Shown here: positions 16,073-26,355 of the stretch, piece by piece
Layout: every line of letters begins with the position of its first letter
Position numbering within the stretch: position 1 is the first letter of the stretch
Assembly: GCF_900107305.1 (NCBI RefSeq)
Contig: NZ_FNPL01000003.1
Coordinates: 167,846 to 231,845, forward strand
Length of the DNA stretch: 64,000 nucleotides
Direction of reading: 5' to 3'
DNA from: Thermoactinomyces sp. DSM 45892
GTDB lineage: Bacteria; Bacillota; Bacilli; Thermoactinomycetales; Thermoactinomycetaceae
Notes under the pieces: model-generated
Databases searched by the model: none
What the model was told of the DNA's origin: nothing
What the model saw: only the letters and a program-made list of their open reading frames with translations
Translations under genes and position numbers: made by a program

Positions 16073-18909
16073 AGATCAAACGGGTGAAATTTCGTGGTTT
16101 CGGTCGGTGGATTAACCAAGAATTTGAATTTCAAGAGGGGATGAATCTCATAGAGGCTCCTAATGAGGCAGGAAAGTCTACCTTGCTTCATGGGGTTTAT
16201 GGATTGATGTTTGGTGAGAAAAAAGAAGGACTGAAAAAGCGAAAAGAAGCTGATTGGTATGATTCATTTAAACCATGGCAAAGTAGCGAATACGGTGGGG
16301 AAATTGATTACGAATACCAAGAGCAACTTTTTCGGTTATATCGCGCCTTCGCATTCCCGGATTCAAAAGAACAGTTAGTCGATCTCAAAACAGGTGAAGA
16401 TCTCTCTGCATTGTATACGATGAACAAGCAGAAGGATCGGCAGTTTGTGGAAAAGCAGATTGGATTAAGTGGTGAGACGTACCGCCGGGTAGGAATTTTT
16501 ACATCAGGCATGTGGACGCAAATATCAAAACGAAAAGAAGAGGATCATTCCTTTCATCAGAAGATGGTGGAACGAATGACGAAGTTATTGAAGAATGGGG
16601 CGGACCCAGACGGTTTGGCTGCTCTGCAGATTCTTGATCAACAACTTGAATCGATTGGAAAAAGTGAATATGCACGCCACAAGCCATATGGTATTGAATG
16701 TGAGAGAGAACGAACATTAAAGCAAGAAGTGATTGCTCTTCAAGAGGTGCGCCATCAGCTTGAAATCAATTATGGACAACGTAGTGATATTATCAAGCAA
16801 CTGGATGTAAGTCAGCATCAGGTGAATGAGTGGGTGAATCAGATTGAACAGATTAGACAAAAGGTAGCGGATCTTCGCGAAATAGAAGCAGATGCCCAGC
16901 AACTTGAATATCTTCATAAATCGAAGGCCCAGCTAGAGCAACGACTGGATCAATGGAGATTACTAGAACAGCAGATTTTAGACTGGCGCAAGGAACAGCA
17001 GGAGGTCGCCGCTACTCGTGAAATATCAACGGAGCTGTTTCAAGAGATTCAACTTCTATATAAACAGAGTGAAGAACTACGTAAGAAATTGGCGCAAGCT
17101 CGTGATGAGCTAAGTAAGGTCAATGAGCATTTAGAAGTCGCTCGTACAAGAAAGGAACAGATGGAATGTGTAGAGAAAGATCGTGCCTCTATTATGCTTT
17201 CAAAGCTAGATGATTATGAGGCAGGAGATCTGCGATATCAAGCTCTTCAATATGTAGTAGAAGAAGAGGAGCAACAAAAATTTATCCAGATCAGTCATGA
17301 TTTAGAACAGCTAGGTATTTTACAGGATGAACAAAATCAATTACATGAGAAGAAAACGATTGCTCATCAAGAGTTTTTGAAAATGAAGACCCAACATGCC
17401 CAGAAGCAAGGGAGTTCTACACCTTGGTTGATCGCTTCGATTGTGACGCTGGCGATTCCAGGGGGGTTTGCCTTTTTTCACTGGAGTCTAGGAGTTGGAG
17501 CTTTGGTGGTGCCCCTCCTTTTATTGTGGCAATATAGACGGATCTTTGTTCAAGACCGATCCCGTAAGAAGACGGAACAACATCAAAAGAAGAGAATGCA
17601 AGTAGTATTAGAAGACTTAGACCATCAACTCCAAGTAAATGCACAGCAACAGAAGCAAATCACACAAGTATGGCGTGTGAGGAGTTTGACAGATTTGCTA
17701 CTAAAACGAGAGGAAATTCAAGGTGGTTTGAATCAATTGATGGTTCAAACCATTGAGCGTCGTAATTTAGAACTACAACTAGAGGAACGAAAAAAAGAGA
17801 TTGAAGAATGGATGAAGAAGCACATTCGCCCTGTTCCGGAGTTCTCTGTTACTTCTTGGAAAGAATCCATTCGTAATCTTCAAAAACAAGAGCAACGTGC
17901 GGAGGATCAATACCACCTATTTGAGATGAAAGCAGAGGCTTTGGATCGAGAAATTACAGAGAAAAGTGAAGAGAGAGAACAGATTGAACTTTTATTAGAG
18001 AAAAAGTATCAGGAGTTCGGGGTTAGTACCTTCGGGGAGCTAGAGGACTGGCATGAACGTCATAAGCACCTCCTTCAATTACATTGGCAAATTCAAGAGG
18101 CAGAGAAACGTTATGAGGATTGGAGTAAGCAAATCCAAGAGGAAAATTGTCTCGACCAATTGAAGAATCTGAGGATTCAGATTCGCGAGATACAGTCGAA
18201 ATATTTAGGTGCCGTAAGCTATCTACAAGATCGTCATCGAGATTGGGAGTATGAATTGGCAAAAGCGGAAGAACATCTGAGGGATCGCGAACAGGTGAGG
18301 GAGTCTCAACAAATGGAGTTGGTGAGACTTGATAAAACGTTAGAGGATTATGAAGAACAACATGCGAGGTTACCTCTTGTTGAGAGTGAGTGGGAATGTT
18401 CTAAGAACCGGATTCTGGAATTAGAGAAAGAGCGGACGATTCTTGAACTTGCTAGGCAGGCTTTGGAGGAGTCGTCTCGTCAGTTTCAAGAAGATTTGTC
18501 TCCACGTCTAACTCCCTATGCTTCGAGATGGATTCGCACTATTACACAAAATCGCTATCAAGCTCTCAATATCGATCCGAAAGAAGGAATCCAATTAAGT
18601 GTATTTGTCCCCGAGACTGGAGAACGGAAGTCTGTGGAGTACCTAAGTACAGGAACGATTGATCAGATGTACCTAGCATTACGATTTGCTTTACTACAAT
18701 TTTATTCTGAGATGACTCAGACAAGACTTCCCTTAATCCTAGATGACTGCTTCGTTCATTTTGATCAAGACAGACTTTCGGAAACGATACAATTATTGCA
18801 TCAGTTTTCACAGGAGCATCAAGTGATTCTCTGTACCTGCCAAACCCGCGAACGAGAACTATTAAATGCGTTTGACCTTCCGTATCACTCTGTTACCTTA
18901 TCGCTGTGA
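16069..18909 (+). CDS. yhaN: SMC-like ATPase of the SbcC/Rad50 type (YhaN)
   Basis: The 946-residue ATPase partners YhaO. The N-terminus has a Walker A, APNEAGKST (about 32-40). Long coiled coils fill about 190-450 and 500-810. The ABC signature LSTGTIDQMYLALR is near 857 and Walker B LPLILDDCFVHFD near 889. Between the coils, where Rad50 has a zinc hook, it has a membrane hairpin (about 447-485, WLIASIVTLAIPGG and VGALVVPLLLLW), as in Bacillus YhaN, so the complex is probably tethered to the membrane. No CxxC hook is seen. The start overlaps yhaO by 4 bases. Confidence 0.9.
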   Translation: MKIKRVKFRGFGRWINQEFEFQEGMNLIEAPNEAGKSTLLHGVYGLMFGEKKEGLKKRKEADWYDSFKPWQSSEYGGEIDYEYQEQLFRLYRAFAFPDSKEQLVDLKTGEDLSALYTMNKQKDRQFVEKQIGLSGETYRRVGIFTSGMWTQISKRKEEDHSFHQKMVERMTKLLKNGADPDGLAALQILDQQLESIGKSEYARHKPYGIECERERTLKQEVIALQEVRHQLEINYGQRSDIIKQLDVSQHQVNEWVNQIEQIRQKVADLREIEADAQQLEYLHKSKAQLEQRLDQWRLLEQQILDWRKEQQEVAATREISTELFQEIQLLYKQSEELRKKLAQARDELSKVNEHLEVARTRKEQMECVEKDRASIMLSKLDDYEAGDLRYQALQYVVEEEEQQKFIQISHDLEQLGILQDEQNQLHEKKTIAHQEFLKMKTQHAQKQGSSTPWLIASIVTLAIPGGFAFFHWSLGVGALVVPLLLLWQYRRIFVQDRSRKKTEQHQKKRMQVVLEDLDHQLQVNAQQQKQITQVWRVRSLTDLLLKREEIQGGLNQLMVQTIERRNLELQLEERKKEIEEWMKKHIRPVPEFSVTSWKESIRNLQKQEQRAEDQYHLFEMKAEALDREITEKSEEREQIELLLEKKYQEFGVSTFGELEDWHERHKHLLQLHWQIQEAEKRYEDWSKQIQEENCLDQLKNLRIQIREIQSKYLGAVSYLQDRHRDWEYELAKAEEHLRDREQVRESQQMELVRLDKTLEDYEEQHARLPLVESEWECSKNRILELEKERTILELARQALEESSRQFQEDLSPRLTPYASRWIRTITQNRYQALNIDPKEGIQLSVFVPETGERKSVEYLSTGTIDQMYLALRFALLQFYSEMTQTRLPLILDDCFVHFDQDRLSETIQLLHQFSQEHQVILCTCQTRERELLNAFDLPYHSVTLSL

Positions 18910-19047
18910 TGAAACTGCCACTCATGTTTTCTATGACGTTTTCCCTTCAGTGATTGACTATTAAAGAGCCTTTGGCTAATCTAGAACATGAATAGCGATT
19001 ATCCAATCATTATTTTTATGTAGGATTATCATGGGAGGGAAATTTTT

Positions 19048-19506
19048 GTGATGTCATTGGCATTATTTCTTCATTTGTTTGGTCTAGTGGTATGGATCGG
19101 AGCGAGTATTACCATCGGTGTCCTTTTGCTTTCGATTTGTAAACTCGAGTCCTCAGCTAGCCGGAATCAAGTATTGACAGGGATTTTAAAGAAGTCTTAT
19201 ATGTTGATTCACCCAGCTGGAACCGTGGTGCTTGCAACAGGTTTCTACATGCTGTTTACTGGCTGGCAAAAGCTAGTGAGCCAAGGTACTCCGAAGCCGT
19301 TTTGGCTTACCTTTATGCAACATGGTGGTACACTCGCGGCTGTTTTATCTTTGGTCGTTGCGTCGATCTTGAGTGGGAAAGCAATGAAGCAACTTGCGCA
19401 GAAGGATGCTCAAACAGGCATGTTAAAGGCATATGTATGGGTTTCTTTTGCTACAGTGTTATTTTCCCTAGTGATTCTGTACTTCGCGGCGGCAAAACCG
19501 TTTTAA
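19048..19506 (+). CDS. Small integral membrane protein (CopD/DUF2269-like)
   Basis: The 152-residue protein has four predicted membrane helices (about 4-28, 49-70, 88-108 and 125-147). It resembles small CopD- or DUF2269-type proteins that have an early His and GLVVWIGAS. His9 and His55 could bind metal or haem, but this is a guess. The GTG at 19048 is 9 bases after GGAGG; an ATG follows directly at 19051. Function unknown. Confidence 0.65.
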   Translation: MMSLALFLHLFGLVVWIGASITIGVLLLSICKLESSASRNQVLTGILKKSYMLIHPAGTVVLATGFYMLFTGWQKLVSQGTPKPFWLTFMQHGGTLAAVLSLVVASILSGKAMKQLAQKDAQTGMLKAYVWVSFATVLFSLVILYFAAAKPF

Positions 19507-19563
19507 TGTAGAATAGCTTCTCTCTTCTCTTATGAAGCCTAATGAGCGGTTTATTTTATAACA

Positions 19564-19614
19564 GAAAAAAGCCACTATCCTGTTTGCAATTCGCTTACGC
19601 AGGCTAGTGGCTTT
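19564..19614. terminator. Bidirectional terminator
   Basis: The stem AAAGCCACTA/TAGTGGCTTT with an inner CCTG/CAGG helix has T6 when read leftward. It serves the membrane protein gene on one side and the small gene at 19692-19862 on the other. Confidence 0.7.
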
Positions 19615-19691
19615 CATATATGCGTACTCCGTTTTGACGTGCTTTATTCGCCAACGATATTTGAGCCTCTTGTTCTGTAATAGCCTTATTT

Positions 19692-19862
19692 CTACTCTGC
19701 TCTCTCTTGCCCAGTCTCATCTATATCACCAGACTGGCTATACGCACGATTAATAGCCGCTTGTACAAAGTTTTCTCCTTCTGACTCTTGCATCCCCAGA
19801 AGCTCATTGGAGAATTCTGCTTCATACTTTGTCTGTTCCTTTTGATTTCTCGGTTGTTTCAT
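19692..19862 (-). CDS. Small acidic hypothetical protein (56 aa)
   Basis: A 56-residue frame starts with ATG at 19862 behind GGAGGTGG and stops at 19692. The sequence begins MKQPRNQKEQ and contains KYEAEFSNELLG, which distantly recalls the GPR-site context of SASPs, then FVQAAINRAYSQSGD. It may be a small spore protein, but this is weak. Beyond the stop a +1-shifted frame continues for about 30 more sensible codons (to about 19611, NKAITEQEAQISLANKAR...), so the gene may be shortened by a frameshift. Confidence 0.5.
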   Translation of the reverse strand: MKQPRNQKEQTKYEAEFSNELLGMQESEGENFVQAAINRAYSQSGDIDETGQERAE

Positions 19863-19955
19863 AATAGGCCACCTCCAAGGATTTGAATATAACGTTTCAC
19901 CAATTCAAGTAAGCTATACTGGAATAATAAGGATACGACGGGAGGGGATTTTTAG

Positions 19956-22900
19956 ATGGCCGGTACCATTATGCTCCATCCTATTGAACGAACGGGACGT
20001 TTAGCGCTTTTTACAAAGGAGCACCATAAATCCAAGCGTATTAGCTATGTGTTTCCCAGTAGTGAATTAGTTTCTCGTTATCGTTCTGAAATCTTGACTA
20101 GCTCCATCCAAGTCATGACCATGGATCAAATGGTGTTACGAATGAGTGAACATAGTCGAGAGATGAAGAGTCCACACTTTCGATATAAATGCATTGAGTC
20201 CTGTATGAATGAAGGGATTGAGGAGGGTTGGTTTACACATTGGCAAGAGCTTACCGTTGAATCCTTTTCTTGGATTATGAAAGTGGAGAAATGGATTGGG
20301 GAAGTGAAGAGGGCAGGTGTACTTCCCTCACGCTTACGGCGACTATTACCTCCGGAAAATCAGTTAGCTCAAGGACTGGTTAGCTTGTACGAACGATATC
20401 AGCAGAAAATGAAACAATATAACTGGTTAGATCAAGAAGAAGTGTATTTCACATTGTTAAAAAGACTAAAAGAATGTGATCTAACAGAAGAAGTCTTTAT
20501 CTTTGAACAATTTAACGATCTGCACTATATCCAAGAAAGCTTACTATCGGGATTAGTATCTCGTAATGCTACGGTTGAATTCCACCTCCTGTATGATCGG
20601 AAACGAAAGGGCTTTCGCTCCATAAAGGCCACGTTACAACGTTTGCAAAATGTTGGTTTCCAGGTCATTGATTACTCAACCGGTATGGCTTATGTCTTAT
20701 CTATGGATACAAATGAAAAAACCGCCCTGCAACATCTAAAAAAATCACTCTTTGTATCCGATCGAACGGTAAAACCTTTTGAGAGATCTGATGACAGTGT
20801 CCAAATCTGGCAGGCAAACCATAAAGTATTAGAGGTTCGGCGGGCGATTCGACAAGTGAAAGAATGGATGCTTCGTAGCCACATCCCGGGGGATCAGATT
20901 GTACTTGTGACAGAGCAATGGGATGTGTACGCACCTCTTGTGAGAAGAGTGGCAACGGAAGCAGGAGTTCCTTTTCAGTTGCCACGTGTTCAATCTGGAA
21001 TGGAACTTTATATAGGACAAGTGATCCGTTCTGCTTTTGCTTGTAGAGATGGTGATATAACAACCATTCCCTTTCTATCTCGCTTTGCTGGCATTGAGTT
21101 AACTTCTTGGGACGTATTTCAGCAATCTTGGAGGAAATCGCATTATACTCTAGATGAAATATTGCAATGTTGGCTAGAAGCGACAGAACCACAATATACA
21201 AAGCAGGTTTTGGAATTATGGAGATGGATCGGGCAAATTCCAGAAGCTAATCGGGAGTTAGATTGGTATTCGTGGTTTGGATCATGGGTGGCGGCCCGTC
21301 TACGCCCGAACGTTACGGTTTTTCGAGACGATGAATCATTACAAGATTGGGTAGAAGATAGGCGCCTATGGATGAAGATGGAGCAGTGGTGTCAGGAGAT
21401 GAGTAGGGGTGAGATGACAACCCCATCCATCTGGAGCTTCCGCGATTTTGCCCAAGAGGTGACGAATTGGCTATCCAGTATCCAATTAGTGATCGACCCC
21501 GAAGAAAGTGGGGGGGTACGTTTACTAGCGGCTAATATGATTTGTGGTCAGCCGTTTACCAGTGTTATTTTACTTGGTTGTGAAGAGAAAAATTGGCCGG
21601 GAACTTACCAAGATGATTGGTTATTTCCAGATCAACTACGTAGGGAATTGGGCAAAGAATCAATCTGGCTACTCACTTCCGACCACATTAGAGAGCGACA
21701 GAAGCTATCGTTTCTTATGGCTGTTATGAGTGCTCAAGATCAGGTTGTTTTTTCTTATTCTATACGCAACGATATGGGTGATCTACTTAATCCATCTCCT
21801 TTTATCAGAGAAGTGATCCAATGCTTGCCTCAGTACGATGATGAATGGAAGTCGAATCAGCACATGTTATCTCCCCATTTCTGGTTACGGCCTAAGGATA
21901 TTTTGTATGCTGTCGCACAAGAATCGGTCTACCAACCAATTGAATGGCTAGATCGAATCGGATCAGAGTTGAAAGAGGAGATTCGAATTGCTCGATCAAG
22001 GAGTGCACAGATGCTCTCCCCATGGTTTGGATTGCTTGATGGGAAGGAGGAGAGTCAGCTTTCCCGTGTACTGGCAGCAAAAGTATGGAGCGCTTCTGAG
22101 CTAGATGTGTTGATGAGTTGTCGCTTTCGATATCTGGCTCAGAGGGTCTGGGATGTGAAATTACGCGAGAAACAAGGTAGAGGATTGTCCAGAATGGTAG
22201 CAGGCAATGCGATACACGCCATTTTACATGCTTTGTTCAAAAAATTTCAAGAACAAGGAGAGGAATGGGAAGCCTTTTCCTTTTCAAAAGCTGATTTGGA
22301 GGCCCTATTCGATGAAGTTTTAACGTATGAGCTTCAACACTATCCATCAATCGTCAAGGAAATCGAGAAGCGAAAAGAAATAAGGAGGCTCATGCAGTTT
22401 ATTGGACTAGAAGAAAAGGGACGAAAAGGAGGAAAGGAGAAGCATCCGCTTCAACCCACATTTTTTGAATTGTCATTTGGCCTTCCCATAGATTCATATG
22501 AACATGTGGATTCCCAGTCGAAAAGGGAGCCTGTTACGATCCCGTTGACTCAGGATATGAAGATCCAGGTCAGAGGAAAGATAGATCGAGTGGATATGGA
22601 TGAAGGACACCTTGTTGTGTACGACTATAAATCGGGTAATTATCTCCCTACCCTACAAGAGTTGTATGAAGGAAAGGCGATTCAGCTTCCACTCTATCTC
22701 TGGGTATTGCAGGAGGGTTTCGGATATTTAGAGGAACAAATCATAGGGGGGGCGTTTTATACATCGGAAAGAAGGTCTCTGGGGCTATGGAAAGAAGGTT
22801 TTGCCCAGCAGAAAGCAAACATTCATCGATCTGTTAAGGGATTAGATACACAGCGATGGTCAGAGGTGCATCATGATATGAAAAGAACGTTAGCTAACCA

Positions 22901-23003
22901 GATACAAGCGTTACGCACCGGAGAAGTGAGGGTGAAGCCTACTTGGAACTGCCCATCTTATTGTGTAGCCAAGCGATTTTGTCGATATCGGGACCCAAAA
23001 TAG
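19956..23003 (+). CDS. addB: AddB-like subunit of the AddAB helicase-nuclease
   Basis: The 1015-residue protein is the motorless partner of AddA, processing double-strand breaks for RecA. The C-terminal PD-(D/E)XK nuclease has GNAIHAILHALF (about 750), GKIDRVD and VVYDYKSGNY (about 875-895). It is framed by one Cys in LMSCRFRY (about 726) and a terminal cluster NCPSYCVAKRFC (C-x3-C-x5-C), the layout of an iron-sulfur nuclease; Bacillus AddB has C-x2-C-x5-C. The N-terminal GxGKT ATP loop of Bacillus AddB is absent, and the protein is about 150 residues shorter than usual. GGAGGGG precedes the ATG by 8 bases. AddA follows at once. Confidence 0.85.
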   Translation: MAGTIMLHPIERTGRLALFTKEHHKSKRISYVFPSSELVSRYRSEILTSSIQVMTMDQMVLRMSEHSREMKSPHFRYKCIESCMNEGIEEGWFTHWQELTVESFSWIMKVEKWIGEVKRAGVLPSRLRRLLPPENQLAQGLVSLYERYQQKMKQYNWLDQEEVYFTLLKRLKECDLTEEVFIFEQFNDLHYIQESLLSGLVSRNATVEFHLLYDRKRKGFRSIKATLQRLQNVGFQVIDYSTGMAYVLSMDTNEKTALQHLKKSLFVSDRTVKPFERSDDSVQIWQANHKVLEVRRAIRQVKEWMLRSHIPGDQIVLVTEQWDVYAPLVRRVATEAGVPFQLPRVQSGMELYIGQVIRSAFACRDGDITTIPFLSRFAGIELTSWDVFQQSWRKSHYTLDEILQCWLEATEPQYTKQVLELWRWIGQIPEANRELDWYSWFGSWVAARLRPNVTVFRDDESLQDWVEDRRLWMKMEQWCQEMSRGEMTTPSIWSFRDFAQEVTNWLSSIQLVIDPEESGGVRLLAANMICGQPFTSVILLGCEEKNWPGTYQDDWLFPDQLRRELGKESIWLLTSDHIRERQKLSFLMAVMSAQDQVVFSYSIRNDMGDLLNPSPFIREVIQCLPQYDDEWKSNQHMLSPHFWLRPKDILYAVAQESVYQPIEWLDRIGSELKEEIRIARSRSAQMLSPWFGLLDGKEESQLSRVLAAKVWSASELDVLMSCRFRYLAQRVWDVKLREKQGRGLSRMVAGNAIHAILHALFKKFQEQGEEWEAFSFSKADLEALFDEVLTYELQHYPSIVKEIEKRKEIRRLMQFIGLEEKGRKGGKEKHPLQPTFFELSFGLPIDSYEHVDSQSKREPVTIPLTQDMKIQVRGKIDRVDMDEGHLVVYDYKSGNYLPTLQELYEGKAIQLPLYLWVLQEGFGYLEEQIIGGAFYTSERRSLGLWKEGFAQQKANIHRSVKGLDTQRWSEVHHDMKRTLANQIQALRTGEVRVKPTWNCPSYCVAKRFCRYRDPK

Positions 23004-23021
23004 AAAGTGGAGGAGGCAACG

Positions 23022-26000
23022 ATGGAAAAGTGGATAGAGGAACTCATCTGTGAATCACTGTCAGAGGAACAAAAGGAAGCAGTGCTCAGCAAGCAGGATC
23101 GGTGTATTGTCATAGCAGGGGCTGGTGCAGGGAAGACTCGTGTATTGGTGAAACGCTTTGTGTATACTTTGTATCAATTTGGTATGAATCCAGCTAATCT
23201 TCGTAAAATAGTGGCCATCACCTTTACGAAAAAAGCGGCAACAGAGATGCGGGATCGCTTACGGAAAGAGATGGACCGGATTATCGATCGACTAGGTACA
23301 AGGGAAGACGAGGAAGACGAGGAAGAGGTTCAGTCATGGTATGAAGTTCGTCAATGCTTAGATGAAGCTCACATCTACACCATTCATTCATTTTGTCAAT
23401 TGATTTTGTCGGCAGAGCCTATTCAAGCAGGTGTAGATCCTTTTTTTCAAGTGTTAGAAGAATGGGAAGCAAATCGACTTTTGGAACAAGCCGTTACCCA
23501 TGTTCTTTCCTCGTCGGACTTGCTTCATCAGAGAAGTATGATCGAACGTGAGTGGTGGATATATTATCTTTCGTTAATCGGATGGACAGGAGCGGAAACG
23601 ATGCTCGCGGAGTTGTCCCGAAAGTGGAGGGATCAGGGGTGGGCATTTTCTAAATTGGTAGACTGTACGACAGAGAGTCTTCTCCACCAATCTCGCCTTG
23701 ATGTTTCGGAAGAACATGAATTAAGTAGGGAATCAGAAGAAATGATTACCCGAACTCTACTATTCTACTTGCAAGAGATCCATGTATATTATCAGCTCCT
23801 AAAGAAGCAGAAGGCACGATATGATTATCAAGATTTAATCCAGATGGTGTGTGAAGCGTTAGAGAAAGATACAACATTTCGCATGCATATAAAGAAACAG
23901 ATTCAATCTGTCATGATCGATGAGTATCAGGATACAGACGGTCTCCAGAAAGGATTGGTAGATTTTATTATGGCGGAAACATTCGATACGAAAAGGCATT
24001 TATTTGTAGTAGGTGATCCGAAGCAGTCTATCTATCGTTTTCGTGGTGCGGATGTCTCGATTTTTATCAAAACACAAAAAGAATGGTTGGACCAGGGGAA
24101 TCAGAATTTGTACCTAACACATAATTACCGTTCTCAGGCTGGGATTGTTCAGTTTAGCAATCAATTATGTAAACATGCTTTTCCAGTAGATGAGTTCCGC
24201 TTGATTCAAGCTTCTAGATCCGATCAAGCTATAGCCAAGCCTGTTCAATTGATCTCCATTTCTAGTACGGATTTAGATAACGAGAAGCTAGTTGAGCAAG
24301 AGGCAATTCTCATAAGTCATCAGATTAAGCGATTACGGTCTGATTTTCAGTATGGTGACATGGTACTTCTATTAAGGAAAATGAATGATGCGACTTTATA
24401 TGAACAAATTCTTCGATCGCAAGGGATTCCTGTCCGGATCGTAGGAGGAAGTGGTTTTTATGAGACTCAAGAGATTCAAGATTTTCTCTATCTTTTTGCT
24501 ACGGTTTTAACCCCTGCTCGTGCAGAAAATTGGGTAGGAGCTTTGCGTTCGCCTTTTGCCCATCTAAGTGATGAAGGGATTACCAGACTTGCCCTTAAAA
24601 CAGGATGGATAGGGGAGCCACAAAGCTGGCTTACTCAATCCATTTTAAGCGAAAATGATCAGCTTCGATTACAAACGTTTTGTTTTTTACATGAGTCTCT
24701 TAGGCGAATGAGCTGTCGTCGTACGCCGGGACAATTGATTCGATGGGTTATGGAGCATAGTAACTATATAGCGATTCTCTGGGGATTGCCGAACGGGGCG
24801 CAGGCTGTATTCAACTTAGAGAAATGGTGTCAAGTATGGGAGAAGGAAACGGATCCCACTCTCCTTACACTAGAAGGGTTTCTAGAGAAAATGGAACAGT
24901 ACCAGTCTCAGGCTAATCAAGAACCAGAGGCGGAGATTTGGGATGAAGGGGAAGATGTGATCCGAATCATGACGATTCATAAATCCAAAGGATTAGAGTT
25001 TCCCATCGTTTTCCTTCCTAATCTATGGAACACTTCTCCTGTCCCTGTTCGCCGTGAATCATCGTTCATCCATCCTACGATGGGCTTAGTAATAAAAGGA
25101 TTTGATCATCTTGAGCGGCAAAGCTACACGAAGACGAAAATCGAATTTCCTCGCTGGAAAGAGGCTGTCTTATATGAAGAGGAATTAGAATCGCAAGAGT
25201 TGATGCGCTTATTTTATGTAGCTGTAACCCGGGCAGAGGATTACTTATTTCTTAGTTTTCCGGAGCATCAGGGGAATTCTAAGTCTAAAAAGGATCTAGC
25301 TTCTTGGCTGAAAGGAATTTTAAAAATGGATGCGGCTGATCAGGCAAGGGAGTCTGTTTTATTTGGCCCTGATTCTCTACCTATTCTTTATGAGAATACA
25401 TTTACCACCCCACCTCCATTGGTAGAGGATGCTCGGGAATCAGATACCTTTGATTCATCATCGATTCCGTTTACCGTGCCGATTCCGTTTGGAAAATATA
25501 ATCATGTTCCGATTAGTGTGACGGACTGGAAGGAGCTGGTTCATTGTCCTAGGAAATATTATTATCATCGTATTTTACAGGTGCCCACCCCCGATGTTGA
25601 AAGAGGAGAAGAGAAGCTGGCTGTTCCTTCTATCTCAGGTAATCGACGAGGCGAAATCATTCATTATCTCTGTGAGAAAACAGTCTCTTCGGCTGAGCGA
25701 CTCTGGTTACAACCTGATTGGTTTGATCAAATCACTTGCATATTTCGTCTGAATTCTCGTGAAATGGATGGTTTAAAGCCCGATTTAGAGCAGATTCGAA
25801 CTAGATTTTTGGATAGCCATGTGGTTCAGAGGATTGCAGAGTCTAAAAAGGTATTAACAGAAGAATCGTTTCAATACGTGACATCCGGCTTTCGGGTAAG
25901 TGGCCAAATTGATTTGTTATTACAAGATCAGTATCAGGGTTGGGAGATTATTGACTTTAAAACGGATCGCATGAAAGTGGAGGATATTGCAGAAAAAAAA

Positions 26001-26261
26001 GCCTTTTATCTACCGCAACTGCAACTCTACTCGTTAGCGTGGCGTGCGCGAGGGATGGAGATAAATGGTGTTACGCTTTATTTTCTCGATTGTAATCATG
26101 AAGAGAAGATAAAGATTGATTCAAAGTGGTGGCATCAAGCGGAGAGTCTCCTTGAAAGTACACGTTCTTTTTTTCAATTAGAAAGAAAAATGTTGAATTG
26201 GCCGACGAAACCAAGCAAGAATTGTTCATACTGTGAATATGGTGTGCTGTGCGATAAATAG
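23022..26261 (+). CDS. addA: AddA-like UvrD-family helicase with C-terminal Fe-S nuclease
   Basis: The 1079-residue protein is the motor and nuclease subunit of AddAB. Helicase motifs: Walker A IAGAGAGKTRVL (about 31-42), Ia TFTKKAATEMR, II IDEYQDTD, III GDPKQSIYRFRGAD, IV NYRSQ, V IMTIHKSKGLEFP and VI LFYVAVTRAED. The C-terminal nuclease shows RGEIIHYLCEK, SGQIDLLL and EIIDFKTDR. It has a Cys in HCPRKYYYH and a terminal CSYCEYGVLC (C-x2-C-x5-C), the iron-sulfur arrangement normally found in AddB and not in Bacillus AddA. ATG 23022 has GGAGGAGG 7 bases before; GTG 23007 lies inside that site. Spacing to addB is 18 bases. Confidence 0.92.
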   Translation: MEKWIEELICESLSEEQKEAVLSKQDRCIVIAGAGAGKTRVLVKRFVYTLYQFGMNPANLRKIVAITFTKKAATEMRDRLRKEMDRIIDRLGTREDEEDEEEVQSWYEVRQCLDEAHIYTIHSFCQLILSAEPIQAGVDPFFQVLEEWEANRLLEQAVTHVLSSSDLLHQRSMIEREWWIYYLSLIGWTGAETMLAELSRKWRDQGWAFSKLVDCTTESLLHQSRLDVSEEHELSRESEEMITRTLLFYLQEIHVYYQLLKKQKARYDYQDLIQMVCEALEKDTTFRMHIKKQIQSVMIDEYQDTDGLQKGLVDFIMAETFDTKRHLFVVGDPKQSIYRFRGADVSIFIKTQKEWLDQGNQNLYLTHNYRSQAGIVQFSNQLCKHAFPVDEFRLIQASRSDQAIAKPVQLISISSTDLDNEKLVEQEAILISHQIKRLRSDFQYGDMVLLLRKMNDATLYEQILRSQGIPVRIVGGSGFYETQEIQDFLYLFATVLTPARAENWVGALRSPFAHLSDEGITRLALKTGWIGEPQSWLTQSILSENDQLRLQTFCFLHESLRRMSCRRTPGQLIRWVMEHSNYIAILWGLPNGAQAVFNLEKWCQVWEKETDPTLLTLEGFLEKMEQYQSQANQEPEAEIWDEGEDVIRIMTIHKSKGLEFPIVFLPNLWNTSPVPVRRESSFIHPTMGLVIKGFDHLERQSYTKTKIEFPRWKEAVLYEEELESQELMRLFYVAVTRAEDYLFLSFPEHQGNSKSKKDLASWLKGILKMDAADQARESVLFGPDSLPILYENTFTTPPPLVEDARESDTFDSSSIPFTVPIPFGKYNHVPISVTDWKELVHCPRKYYYHRILQVPTPDVERGEEKLAVPSISGNRRGEIIHYLCEKTVSSAERLWLQPDWFDQITCIFRLNSREMDGLKPDLEQIRTRFLDSHVVQRIAESKKVLTEESFQYVTSGFRVSGQIDLLLQDQYQGWEIIDFKTDRMKVEDIAEKKAFYLPQLQLYSLAWRARGMEINGVTLYFLDCNHEEKIKIDSKWWHQAESLLESTRSFFQLERKMLNWPTKPSKNCSYCEYGVLCDK

Positions 26262-26355
26262 GCACAAATTCGTGAATAGTCTTCTCTTACGTTGAAAAAT
26301 GCCAAAAAGTCACGGATAATGAATGGTATGTATTGTTTAAAGGAGAGTCGTCGTT

